In this document: positions 19,067-30,159 of the stretch, piece after piece
Layout of the letters: each line of letters starts with the position of its first letter
Position numbering within the stretch: position 1 is the stretch's first letter
Assembly: GCA_040954595.2 (NCBI GenBank)
Contig: CM082589.2
Span: 9,858,001 to 9,922,000, forward strand
Direction of reading: 5' to 3'
Length of the DNA stretch: 64,000 nt
Origin: Balanoglossus misakiensis
Taxonomy: Eukaryota; Hemichordata
The notes under the pieces: model-generated
The model's input: the letters and a program-made list of their open reading frames with translations, nothing else
Told to the model about the DNA's origin: nothing
Database searches by the model: none
Position numbers and translations under genes: made by a program

Positions 19067-19186
19067 ATGTGAATGAGTGTTCAGATTCTGTTTGTGCTGG
19101 AGGTTTTCTCAATGCAGAGGGTGGATTCAGCTGTAGTTGTGGTGATGATGGTTTCTCTCTGAGTGCAGAGCATGTCAATTGTTTAG
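19067..19186 (+). pseudogene. EGF-like exon with third cysteine lost
   Basis: Acceptor TCTCTCTATTTTCAG, donor TTAG|GTAAGT, 120 nt, phase 1-1. It starts D-V-N-E-C (calcium-binding signature). It has C-S-C-G-D-D-G-F-S-L and ends with the last cysteine, but the position expected for the third cysteine is Phe (G-G-F-L-N), leaving five cysteines and one unpaired. Open throughout. A single TGT-to-TTT change would explain it. It lies on the far side of the 12-kb transposon-filled intron and keeps the same phase as exon 6411-6527. It may still be expressed, but the module could not form its normal disulfides. Confidence 0.7.
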
Positions 19187-21047
19187 GTAAGTTTTTTTTG
19201 AGTGGGGAGGGGATAGGTCAACAATGGATTTGCATTTCCTGCTTCAAAAGGGCGCTTACAGAAGTTGTAAGTGACAGACTTTACAGTCAGTCACCATGTT
19301 AAAACAGAAAATAATTAAAAGTTATCAGGCACTTTCCATAGTTAGAAATTTAAAAAAATAGCGTCAAGGACACCTGGTGCTCTCTCAGTGTGTAGTGGCT
19401 GATGAGCAGCATGTTTGGAGAACAGTGGTTTGGTATATGGGTGAAAGGAACAATTTGCAAACACCAAGGTGAAATGCTGAACTGTTTTGCTCATGTAATA
19501 TTGAATGAAGCTTGATAAGGTGGGTGCTTGGCAGAGGGAAAAACCACTTGTCAATGGCTCTAATAACTGTTTTAAATTTAGTCTTAAAATGGCCCGCACA
19601 CACAAATGGCCTCACACAAATATATTCTGTCATTTCCCTCTCAGATTTTGTATCTTATGTTATACTGATGGAATTCATTGTGTATTGTCGTATCAAATTG
19701 CACCAGTGCAAGCTATGAGAAATGTGTTTTGAAAAAAAAACAGTGCAAGTAGAAGCACTAGTCTAAACGTGAAAGAAATATATTTTGAAAAAAAATATCA
19801 GACAGCATTCAAGATCAGCTTAAGTGTTTTGATAAAAAGTTCTCCATTTTCAAGTATATAGGTAATGTCATGTGCTGACTATAGTAGTGTAGGTGTTAGC
19901 AAAAAAATACATGAATTGTTCAAACAGAAAGTTCAATCATTTAGTTTCCCCAGTTTATGGGAGCATAGCAGTTGTGAACATAGTATATGAAATAATTTTA
20001 AAAAGTCATTGCTCTCTGGTCCATCATTTTCGGTAGAAGTGACCTGATTTCACATCAATAGTTTCCCACCTGTCATTTCCAGCTAATTTCATGTAGAACA
20101 AAACTCTTATACAACATAATGACATTTCTAGAACTTATTTTTGCTGGTTGGGCCCACAGACTAACACTAGTCGTTCTAAAAAGAAACTTCCATAACAACC
20201 TGTACGCTTGACGCGTTCAAGTCAAGGCACACCTAACCAATTCAAAATATGCAAATTAGAAAAAGACGCATATGCATTATTTGTGTCCCCAGAGACACAC
20301 ACAGGAAATCAAGCGAGTGCGGCCACTAGCTGGAAGAGCTGAATTCAATGTATTGCCTTACAATGTTCATGATACAGGGGGGGGGGGGGGGGGGTGATGA
20401 TCAATGAACAGAACAGCGGTCCAATTTCACGCATTGTAGTGCACTGATCGTGGCAAGTTGATCATGGCAAAACAAATGACGATGTTAGATAGCAGTTCTT
20501 CACAAGTTTGACCAATTTGTATGAAAATCGTCTCGCCAAACACAACTGTTTTCTCACGGGTAGTGAAAACACTGCTGGCTAATCCGTTCCGATTTCTGTC
20601 ACTGTTCCAATTCTTCCTCAACACCTCAAAGCTACACACCACCGCCAAAAACATAAAGCTACACACCCCTACTAGAAAATGGTATGAATTCTTGACGGAC
20701 GGAAGTAGTTTGACAGACGGAAGTAGTAGCTCATACCCAACTTGACAGACTCCTCTGTTTACACTTCGGAGCCAAAACAATGAGTTTGTTGTCTTATGCA
20801 TGATATTTTTGGCTTTCAAACACTACCTTGTTAAATGTTATTTGGTTACTACATTGTTTGTTTATCAGTATTCAGTACTGGTACAGATAAACATATGATA
20901 TGACCAAGTTGTATGCCAGATGATATTTATTAAGTTTCACACAATTTTGCTCTCTTGTCGTATATTTTCAAATGTCCACTCAAAGACAACTGTAATTCAC
21001 ATGTATTCATTCTAATACATTTTATGATATTTGTGTTTTCCCTGCAG
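19187..21047. other. Intron with poly-G and a fragment of the element
   Basis: Contains a 20-base identity (AAAAATAGCGTCAAGGACAC, about 19355-19374) with the DUF6589 core near 14030-14049, and a G run at about 20379-20394. No other exon recognised. Confidence 0.4.
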
Positions 21048-21157
21048 ATGACAATGAGTGCGATCAAGCTGGTTGGTCACCATGCCAACGAGTATGTTAC
21101 AACACACCAACCAGTTACCAGTGTGGTTGCAGACCAGGATTCAACATACATGCGTTG
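21048..21157 (+). pseudogene. EGF-like exon, non-triplet length, last cysteine lost
   Basis: Acceptor TTTTCCCTGCAG, donor GTTG|GTGAGT. It reads D-D-N-E-C-D-Q, then C-Q-R-V-C-Y-N-T-P-T-S-Y-Q-C-G-C-R-P-G-F-N-I: five cysteines in correct spacing. The sister EGF exons are 123, 117 and 120 nt and phase 1-1. This one is 110 nt, so it ends out of phase. A TGC lies two bases out of frame just where the sixth cysteine belongs, so a one-base loss near 21140-21150 would account for both defects. As it stands, splicing would shift the next exon into its Gln-rich frame, which stops after 56 codons. Confidence 0.7.
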
Positions 21158-21298
21158 GTGAGTATCCACAATTTGGAGAGAAAGTAAGATGTATGGGTTT
21201 GTACTTAGTGTCTTATACATGTATATGTGACACTGAAATCATATATTGTACAATCAGTCATTGGTAAATGTCGGCTATTCATGACACAAATCAACATA

Positions 21299-21483
21299 CA
21301 GTCAAACCTGTTTGAGTGGCCACCTCTATTAGGCAGCCACCTCTATATAGTGGCCACTTTATTCTAGTCCCTGTGCAATTTACATCTACATTAATTGACT
21401 TTCTACAAGGTATAATGGCCACTTATCTATAAAGGCCAGTTTAGAAAAGTCCCTTCACTAGCCATAATGAGCAGGTTTGACTG
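21299..21483. mobile_element. CAGTCAAACC MITE
   Basis: Left end TA-CAGTCAAACCTGTTTGAG, right end AGCAGGTTTGACTG. The right TA is mutated to CT. Internal words GTGGCCACCTCTAT and ATAGTGGCCAC are shared with 4449-4782. Confidence 0.65.
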
Positions 21484-21941
21484 CTGTTGTGTTGATTTCT
21501 GTCTTTTTTACGTGTAACACAATCATGACATTTTTCATAAAGAGGGCAGCCTTCCAAAATAAAGTGTCATCTCAATGCAGACAATGTGAAAAAGGCGGTC
21601 AGTAGAGTACTGCTCGAGCTCATCTAGTTTGTTGTATACATGATACAAGTTGCGTGTAAAACTGACCTTACAATAAAATGTGGCTGTCGAACATAAGTCC
21701 CAACTATAGTGTTGATACACAAGACAATCAAGTTTTTACTTTGTGACCAACTGGCCTCATGTTTGCATCTTGGAAGGGTAACATGACTGCATAGCAATGT
21801 TTTATTAAAATTTGGTACATAGAGAAATGGACTACTGTGACAGTATTGACTCTGGGAACTATGTAGATGATGCCCAGCCTAAAATACTGACTCTCTGCAA
21901 TTATATTTTTTAGCATTTTTGTTCAATTGCACTTTCAAGTA

Positions 21942-22111
21942 CAGTCAAACCTGTCTAACACCAAAGGGACTGAAGAAATTGTTCAGATTGCAGGTGTACA
22001 ATTTAAAGAGGTTCTTTCAACATGTGGTTCTATGTCAAAAGGTTTGAACAATGTCTTTGAAATAGACAGGTTTCCAGATTAGACAGGGTTCGGTTGAGAC
22101 AGGTTTTACTG
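21942..22111. mobile_element. CAGTCAAACC MITE
   Basis: TA at 21940-21941 and 22112-22113. Ends CAGTCAAACCTGTCTAA and GAGACAGGTTTTACTG. The interior is A/T-rich and differs from the other copies. Confidence 0.6.
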
Positions 22112-22136
22112 TATTTTGATACATGCTCTGGCTTAA

Positions 22137-22205
22137 CCCTTTCACCACTATGGTTCAGTCTAAACCTTTTATTTTCTATGGTAAGGTTGGATCTTTAAAG
22201 AGGAA
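22137..22205. mobile_element. Truncated copy of the 1066-1150 MITE
   Basis: Starts after TTAA (22133-22136) with CCCTTTCAC and shares GGTTCAGTCTAAACC, then TTCTATGGTAAGGTT. The right end with its GTGAAAGGG-TTAA is missing. Confidence 0.55.
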
Positions 22206-23225
22206 ACTGTTTTTTTCTGAGAATCTATTTATTTCCTCTGTCACAAAAATTGCATGGGAGTTCTAATTCTAAAAGGAAAACTGATTTGATAAAAGATCTC
22301 AAAGTCAAGTTTTGGATGTGGCTCCATTTCAAGTATTGTAGGTGACTAGTTTTTCCGGAGTTCAAGTCTGTATACTTGCAGTAGAGTTTGTCACATGGAC
22401 TTGGGTAATCTGAGTGAGGTCAGAAATTGAACTTACACACATTTAGTTGAGTTAAGAACATGTCTGGTGTATTACTGTAATATGACTAGATACTGCAAAT
22501 GCCTTAACTATAAGTGTATGTTAAAATACAGTTTCCATGGACAAATGTGAGTGATGAAATTAAATACACATGTTCATTAAAATCCACCATGATAGAGCGC
22601 CGCCACTGTTCAGAATGTCCATTTTGAAGTCCTACATCTATGACGTCATGCCTAGCTGTCAATGTTAACTGATGTGCACTTGTACTACTAGTAAATGGAA
22701 GTACTTTAAAGTAAAGCTCAGATGCAAGGTTTTGTAAAATAAATATAATATTAAAACGTTGCCATCATTTTAGTCCTTTGGAACAGCTGTCCTATTGACT
22801 AATGTGATCACTCTGTGTACGGCATATGGCATATTAAGCATTTAGTATTTTTCAATCAGAAACCGTTAATCCTGTGATTAATTCTTCTTCTTGCAACATT
22901 GATTTTAAATCACCACACATGAATATTTTTGTCCAAAGGACTGCGATGCCCAAGTTTTTTTATGATAAGATAAACAAACAGTGAAATTCAGTGAAGAAGT
23001 GAGCGAGCACTTGCCCATTCATTGTTCAATGAAAGGTGACCGCCAAAACAAAAGTATTGAGAAAATAACCCGAAGTTGGAGTTGCTGAGTTTTAAATTGA
23101 TTTCAATAATCTCCCAAGTGAAAAGCTTGGCTTGGCTGAAGCTCCTGTAGTCATGTTACATGTAGGTAGATTGACACAGATGACAATGTTTGAATGTTTA
23201 CACTTTTCTTTGTTTGATCTTTCAG
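22206..23225. other. Intron
   Basis: No exon or repeat recognised. Confidence 0.4.
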
Positions 23226-23477
23226 AGGAATATTCAAGCACTGCAGAAGAATCTAGAGATGGCACAGAAAAAAGAACTTGAATTGAAACAACAGCAAGAT
23301 CAACATGCCAGACAAAGTCAACTCATAGCTCTAAGACAACAACATCAACAACAACAGCAATTACAAAGGTTACAACAAGAGAGAGCCCAACAATAACAAC
23401 AACAACAACAACAAGCAGTGCAAGCACAGCCATCCAATATACAATCAACAAATCAACAACTAAAACACCTCTTACAA
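23226..23477 (+). pseudogene. Low-complexity exon, Gln-rich or Thr-rich depending on frame
   Basis: Acceptor TTGATCTTTCAG, donor ACAA|GTAAGT, 252 nt (a multiple of three). The phase-1 frame, matching the EGF exons, gives an acidic/Ser start, TGA at 23279-23281, and then a Thr/Ser-rich mucin-like run to the donor. The phase-0 frame, entered because of the one-base defect in exon 21048-21157, starts R-N-I-Q-A-L-Q-K-N-L-E-M-A-Q-K-K-E-L-E-L. It looks like a helical Gln-rich domain, has one TAA after Gln-Gln (23394-23396), and ends with an LxxLL-like L-K-H-L-L-Q. Each frame has exactly one stop. Which one was ancestral is unclear. Not recognised by name. Confidence 0.5.
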
Positions 23478-25042
23478 GTAAGTTGTCATAATAATGTGTA
23501 CAGTGAATATTTTGAAAACCAAGACTGGTACCAGTGGCACTTCTGGGAATTGTTATGTGGGGAAAAATGAAATCAGTTTTCTCAAAAAGGAGCTTTCTTG
23601 ATGGTACAAATAACATGGTCTGTGCCATTCCCAAAATGATTTTAATGTATTGAAGACCTGACAGTCACACAGAATAAATTCAATGAACTATTTGCCCAAC
23701 ATGACAACTTTTCCCCACACAGATTTAGACGTGGTGGGTATGGCTGATTTGCCTCAAATCGGCCATACGCACCACATCTATTAATATTCATGATTTTACT
23801 TTTCATGTTTATGTACACTCTTATAACAATAGGAAATCTAGAGAATGGCTATTTCATCAAGTTGACAACCCCCGCATGTGTAAGTCATGTACATAAACAA
23901 AAATAGTCTGGTGTGTGGAGCCTCCTCCCTTTTTACAGGAAGTACTTTCGAAAAATGTTTATGCAATCAGTTCACACTCATGATCAATTTTGTGTCAGAA
24001 TTATTGTCCAAGTCAGCATGCCATAGATATATTGATGAAATAAACATTGGGACCAATAGGATTAAGGGAGGTGTGACTGGTCCAACCTGTTCAGTTTTAG
24101 TGTGGGGGGAAAAGCTGGAAGGAAAGCAGACCTAAATTACTGACAAAGAAATACAACAAATCTTGTCTCATTCTTATTTTCAATTCCTCTAGTTTTTCCA
24201 TGGTACCAGTGTGGAAGCACTGATGATAACCTCTGACAGACAGTTTTAAATGACGACAATCATCTTACTCTTATGCACATATGCGTTAATTTTGTGTGTA
24301 CAAAATAACGTCCAATCCAAATATTCTGCACAATTTTATGTGCGTGCATTCATATAGTGGACTGCCTTCGCTTCCTTCTATATTTCTTGCATGCCAGATA
24401 AGAAGAATTTAGTTTTGTCTCTTCTTTTCACTCAATTTGCTGTCTTTTCCTAATCTATGACACAGACTATGGTTGCCGCCACCTTGTCTGTTGTTAAGAC
24501 AGCACTTGTGGCATAGATAACAATTTTGTAACTAGAGTCTCTGCTTTGGCAAATGTGTGTTAGATGAACATTACACTTTAACAAAAGTCTGCTTAGAATT
24601 TAAATCATATTCTCTTCAAAATGTCTGCATCTGAGAACATGGTGAATTAAAGCTGCAAGCAGTGTTCACTGGGCCCAAGCAATTCCCAGGGTTCCTACAG
24701 AATGCTAAGGATTATCTGCTGTAGATACCCAAAATTTTGTCAAAAAGTTTTGATCCTAAACTGATCTATGTCCTACAAAATCTAAACTTCTAGATCTATT
24801 GGTTAGCCTAGAATTAGGAGTGTACATAATTAATTAGGTCAACAGGGGTCTTGAAACTAACCATCAATTTTAGACACAGCCTAAATCAATTTCCCATTGT
24901 ACAGTAACTAACTATATGCCGCCCTAAATTTCAGTCTGATTGACAAATGTAAAGAAAATTAAAAAGAAGTGTCTCCTGATACATTGCCATTTGCTGTGAA
25001 GTGACTTTAAAAGAAAACTGTTTTGTTTGTATTTAACTGCAG
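23478..25042. other. Intron
   Basis: A stretch at about 24645-24710 (AAAGCTGCAAGCAGTGTTCACTGGGCCC) resembles a dispersed repeat I have seen in fish and invertebrate genomes, but I cannot delimit it. No exon seen. Confidence 0.35.
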
Positions 25043-25186
25043 CAGCAGCAACAAGCCAGCGGAACAAAAGCAACCATTCCACCACCACAACAACAAACAT
25101 GGCAACAACAACAACAACAGCAACAGTTATCACAACAACAACAACAACAGCTGTAACTAGGACAACAGCCACGGCCGCGACCACAG
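25043..25186 (+). CDS. Thr-rich (or Gln-rich) low-complexity exon
   Basis: Acceptor TTAACTGCAG, donor CCACAG|GTACCT, 144 nt. In the phase-1 frame it is open and Thr-rich (long T runs with A, V, S), like a mucin-type O-glycosylated stalk. In the phase-0 frame it is Gln-rich with TAA at 25154-25156; beyond that the same frame runs through the donor for about 35 more codons to a stop near 25291. Both frames join the previous exon equally well. In the EGF context the Thr frame is the more coherent. The transcript may end here, or splice to 28264. Confidence 0.45.
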
Positions 25187-25799
25187 GTACCTCAGATGGA
25201 CTTGGCACCCAGCATGCAACAAACACTGCAACAATCATGTAGTAATCTGCTGGCTGTTGACATGAGTCTTTTTGATATTCCGAATCAATAAATTCTTACA
25301 GGAAACTGACTATAATGAACAGGAGACTGTTCATGCCTTCATTACCGTTGTAACTTCTATATACTAAATGAAACCCAGATGCCCAAAGAAATGTCAGAAA
25401 ATTCTCAAGGTTTTTTCCAGACAGTCAAGTATTGGGGATTTGGAATATTTATCACTCTCATTTACTGTATACAGACATATCCATTCCAAAGCTATCACCT
25501 CCACTCATTCTTCAGTGTTCCTTGATTTAAAAAAAAAAATTTAAACAGATCAAATAACACGAAATTGTTATTCCAGTGTAGTAACATAATATACTCGGTC
25601 TGTACTAATTCTTGCATTAGCTTTACATTGTTTCCATCATAATGCCTTATTTCAATATAACCATATTTGTATGCTGGGAGGATGTAACTAGTTGTCAGTG
25701 TCTATTGTAATACAAAGTATGCCATACACAAAGCAACTGTGCATTGTCTTCTGGTGTGAAAAAATGATACTTAGGATGTATGTAAAATGGGAAATTTTC
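25187..25799. other. Intron or 3' flank
   Basis: Nothing recognised. Confidence 0.35.
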
Positions 25800-25989
25800 A
25801 TGAGAGATAAATTCGCCCGAATCATGCAAGTGCTAAAAAAACACGAAACTAAAAAGTCGCGTAAACATGTTTTTCAGAAATAATGATGAATTGAAATTCG
25901 AGAATGCGAAAATTAATCGTTGCATAACAGTTGCCACATTTGATATTATGAAAATTTCCCGTTGCGAAAATTTCATGTTTTACAGTATA
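25800..25989. repeat. Dispersed repeat, copy 2
   Basis: Diverged copy of 3360-3541 (shared GTAAACATGTTTTTCAG, GCATAACAGTTG, TTTCCCGTTGCGAAAATTTC-like and TTTTACAGTATATA blocks). Confidence 0.55.
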
Positions 25990-26030
25990 TAGCCATATTT
26001 TTTCCACTTCCAAAACTAACATCAAGAGTG

Positions 26031-26319
26031 ATGCATGCCACTGGCCCAATAAAGCCTGATAGCTCTTGCTGGGAATTGTGATGTAACTACCATCCCCCTT
26101 AAAGTCACTGACATAAACTGAACAATGGCGATTGTGTGTAAGGTTATAGTAAAGGCAAGGCTAATTTAAATTTAAAATGGTACCAATCCTTAATCACACA
26201 TATGTATCCTTTGACCAATCATTGGAAAAACAAAGTCCGTGATTGACTTCAAAGTAATGCTAATTACATCACGATTCCCTGCAAGGGGTATCATGCTTTA
26301 TTGGGCCAGTGGCATGCAT
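26031..26319. mobile_element. 289-bp MITE with ~30-60-bp inverted ends
   Basis: Left ATGCATGCCACTGGCCCAAT..AAAGCCTGATA pairs with the reverse complement of the right end, ATGCATGCCACTGGCCCAAT..AAAGCATGATA. The similarity continues weakly inward (GGGAATnGTGATGTAA). Target duplication not clear. No ORF. Confidence 0.75.
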
Positions 26320-27456
26320 AGTTTTTTGAAAGCAAAGCAGATAAAATACAGCTATATACTAGACTAATACCTTATTAACTCCTGATCATTGGAGAATGTA
26401 TCTCTAAAGTTACTCTCTATCGCTCCCTCAGGGAAGAGAGCAATAGACAGCTCTTTCAGTGTCAGAACTTCCAGTTGTATACCAATCATTTGTATTACCC
26501 AATCACAGACTTTGTGTTATTGGTCATTTATCTATCCAATTGAAACTCACATGTTCATTGGAGCATTACACCAAAGAAGTCACACTATAACAGTGACAAT
26601 ACAACACTTGCAAAAACATGGATTGCTCAGGTCAGCCTATCTGGTTCCAGATTATGTGACCCAACTAATGCAGCTATAATGAATGTGTTTGGTTATATAC
26701 AGAGAATTGTAGGTTGTATGAGACATGTTAATATTACACTCTAGCATGGGGCAATGTATATTTATCATGTGAAAGCCACAAAGTCACTAGCTCTTGATGT
26801 TCATTTTCTATTTTTGTTGTTGAATAATTTGTTATGAAATTGGATTGAAGCTGAACTCACAGCATATGTGTGGACATAACACGTTTATACGTCCATGTAA
26901 TAATTTTTGTTAAAGCCAAACAATTAAATATCACCATTATAACAAAATTAACAACAATCTAACCCCGGGGCTGTCACTAATTTGAATGGATACCGATCCA
27001 GAGTTAATGTTTCATTGGGAAGTCTAACAGTGTTTTGAAATGTCACATTGTAATTTGAAAGTTTGGGCTTGGGCAGTGACAATGACATTGTTTGTGTACA
27101 CAATTTGAAATGGAGCTCTTTGAAAAGAGAAAAGTGGTGTGTGGAAAAGAATGAAGTCTTTGGGCTTATATCAGGTGCCTTCATTTGACTCTCAAGGAGA
27201 GTTTTGTAAAACAATTAACTTGTTGTGTGTCAGCATTATTGGGAAAGATTAAGCACACACATGTATACAGGTTAGATAAAAATGGAAAATTACCATCAGC
27301 CTTTTTTCTTAGCACTCTCACCATTCACCCCCAGTTCCCTGTGTAGACATCCAACTTTTCCAACAGAAACAATGGATTTGGACCGAACCATTAGTTCATT
27401 TGAATACCGGTATGTATGTAATATCTGTATTTATAACATACCTCATGCTAACACTG
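26320..27456. other. Non-coding stretch
   Basis: No exon with splice support. A 96-codon frame at 26389-26679 has no recognisable domain and is considered chance. Confidence 0.35.
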
Positions 27457-27721
27457 TGTCATGATTCGCCAGAATCCGTCAGGTGATAAGAAAATAGAAT
27501 CGACTATGAATCCCTTGGGGAAATAGCAGAAAATATATAAACTGGTCACGTGACCAAAGGGATATAAAAGAATCCCATGCATATACATAGTCAGTTCACC
27601 TCTGTAGCCAGACTGGCCATACATATGAACTGATGATGTCCCTGTTTTAGGCATATGGCTTGTGAAACTGTTAAACCATTTTGTTGTGTTTTGTGTTTGG
27701 TGATCGGCAAAATCCGTGACA
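27457..27721. mobile_element. Possible solo LTR
   Basis: Begins TGTCA and ends TGACA (TG..CA with short inverted ends), 265 bp. It contains the perfect palindrome GGTCACGTGACC (27544-27555), a TATA-like GATATAAAAG shortly after, and an initiator-like TCAGTTC about 30 bp further on, the order seen in LTR promoters. A direct 5-bp target duplication is not evident, so the call is tentative. Confidence 0.3.
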
Positions 27722-28263
27722 AGCATGGTAGAATCAAACTATTAGATGCATGTTAAGAAATATAGTCAATTATTAGGAAGTGACCATAGTTGCCAAACGA
27801 TTAAAATCACATTTTTAATAACAATATTCACATGTCATTGTTTCTACATTTCTAGAATTTCAGCCATTCATTTTATGTTTGTGTAAAGAATGACACCCTG
27901 AGGCTGTTGAATCATGTATAGTGCTGAAGGGAAGGGGGGACACCACTCCTCAATTTCTTTCATTTTGCAAAAGATGCTAAGTTGGTTTATTTTTTCCGGA
28001 TATTGCTTATATTGTAATGAAAGTTTGGTATGTTATGCAGTTCTTAAGAAGAGCTTTTGACAAACATTTCAGTGTACTTTCAAGACTGCTAGAGTATGTA
28101 CATAGTGTATGCAGCGTTAGGAAGAAATATCTTTGATATTTTTATTCTAACAATTTTCCTATCAGGATAAACAAGTAGACAGAGATATCATGTTAGGATT
28201 TTTGCATACATAAAATAAATATTCTGATAAAATGAGTGCTTTTGTCTGTCTCTTTGATTTCAG
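27722..28263. other. Non-coding stretch
   Basis: Nothing recognised apart from a polypyrimidine tract before 28264. Confidence 0.35.
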
Positions 28264-28316
28264 GTGAGGATCAGCCGCTCCAACAAATGGTCTGCTTACT
28301 TCCCTTTTTCATCTGA
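28264..28316 (+). CDS. Candidate terminal exon of the plus-strand gene
   Basis: A strong acceptor (TGTCTCTTTGATTTCAG) is followed, in the phase-1 frame, by G-E-D-Q-P-L-Q-Q-M-V-C-L-L-P-F-F-I and TGA. The phase fits exon 25043-25186. Seventeen residues are too few to judge; the hydrophobic end is too short for a membrane anchor. Confidence 0.3.
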
Positions 28317-28559
28317 TTAAAATCAAATGTAGTGTTAGGCGCTGGTGATGATTTTGGCTATTCTGTTCTCAGTTGTTAGCTGGGAACTACTGGTCATATT
28401 GCTTTGAAAAGTGGTATGCATGTTTCTTATGCCAAGATCATAGAGCTATATAAGTTCTAAGCTAACATCGTGAATTGTCTACTTTTTATGAATGTTTTGT
28501 CTTTTAACACAATGGTAAAATATTTTCTATGAAAGTAATTGGCTGATTTCTTTAACATT

Positions 28560-29700
28560 TAGTATAAATCTTCCTATAGGTGTAATTGTTGCAAAGTTTG
28601 CACATTTGTAATTATGAGCCAAATTTTGCAATTTTTGGTCAAAAATCGTTTTCTCTGAAACCTCGTGCTTGTCAGATTGCTTTGGGAATTGGTAGGCATG
28701 TTCTCAGGGTTAAGCAATTGTAAGTTGTTTGAAAATTTTGTTGAAATTTGCTTATTTGTGTTCTTGAGGTAACTTGTGATTTTCTTGTTGAAACCACTTG
28801 TCAGATTGCTTTGAACTTTGGTAAGCATGTTCTCATCGAAGTAAGATATTGTATAATTTTGGTGATGTTTGCATTTTTGTGTTTGGCAGTTTTGGGACAG
28901 TTTTTTTAAATTAGATCATATCTATTTGTTTGGTATTAGGTCATTAACAAAAAATTAAGTCATAGAGTTGGTCACACATATTACTTATAGCACAAGTTTG
29001 AAAAAAATGACCAGTTTGTGTCGCGTTATCTGCTTTCATTGAGGAGTAACAGCGCCCGCAAGTCAAGTGTTTATGTCACATTTGTATTGGTATATTCCAG
29101 TGGGACCTTATGAGATCGGTACGTTGCATCTGTATGGATGTATGGGAGTATGTCCATCCACATCAAAAACTTGAAGACTGCTACGCGTACAACCTCGATA
29201 TTTGGTGTGTAGATGCATACCGGGTTGTAGATGGGAGTTTGTTCAAACGAAGTTGACATTGCCAAAAATATGCAAATTTTCTGGGAAAAACCTTAATTTG
29301 GTCAAAACTCAGAAACTCAGCAACCCCTGGTCATAATGATTCTGTATGTTTTGAGGTAATACTTTGAATTTTCTATTTTTCGCATTTGTTTGTCTTTTTC
29401 TACATTTTTGTAAAAAAACTACCTTTCTGGAATTAATCAGCCCACCTCTTTGAAATTTAGTATGGAGCTTCATATAGGTGATCTGAGTTACTAAAGTTTT
29501 GTTTAAATTGCTGCAAAATTTGCGAGCAATTTTTACCTTTTTGATCATTTTTTAAATGTAAAACAGCTCATAGATTGCTTTGGAAATTTGCATGTATGTT
29601 TGTCAAATCAACTAGAAGAATTTAATATTATATTTTTGGGGTGATTTTTGCCATTTTTGGTCAAAACTCTTTCTCAGAACCCTCTACTCCATTGCTTTCA
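28560..29700 (+). repeat. Degenerate ~130-bp repeat family
   Basis: Units recur with CTTGTCAGATTGCTTTG, TTTGGTAGGCATGTTC, AAGATATTGTA-AATTTTGGTG and TTTTTGGTCAAAA, strongly diverged. Same family as 32000-32460 and, inverted, 14500-15080. Confidence 0.6.
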
Positions 29701-30159
29701 AATTTGATTTAAAGGTTCCTGGGTGCGTTGTCATGATAATTTACAAAACCAATGATGAAAGTGTCAATGCTTTTTGTTGGCAATATCTTGTATTTTGGGG
29801 GCATATTTTCCAATTTTGAAAAATAATAGTTCCCAGTGTATTACTCTAAAATTGAGTTAATAGTATTGGAATTATAATGGAATCAAATTATAGGTAATTC
29901 GGAACTTTTATATTTTGTAGGGTATTTTGTTATATACAAAAACAAAATTCATCTCCGCGACCAGCTGTTCTTTTTGGTGCATGGACAGTGTTGGCCTGTC
30001 GATTTATCTATATTTAGAAAATTTGATCAAATTCAAACTTGAATTGCATTGAATCAATTTTAATTCCCGCCAAGAACACTTTATTGACTACAAACGTTTG
30101 TTTTGTTGGATGGGTAAAATTTAAGACCTCTCGACCAACGCAGAGTGAAGTTTAATACT
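29701..30159. other. AT-rich non-coding stretch
   Basis: No feature recognised. Confidence 0.4.

Noticed and set aside
3656-25156. A variant genetic code with TAA = Gln
   Set aside because: Only a few cases, all in CAA-rich low-complexity DNA where CAA-to-TAA is a single transition. Many other frames here end normally at TAA and the EGF exons carry other lesions. Kept only as an RNA-level check.
24924-25238. Minus-strand Val/Ala-rich 104-codon frame as a membrane protein
   Set aside because: It is the reverse reading of the ACA/CAA-rich exon (TGT/GTT gives Val/Cys), not an independent gene.
26389-26679. 96-codon plus-strand open frame as a gene
   Set aside because: No splice context, domain or coding-like composition. 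It lies next to a MITE in non-coding DNA.
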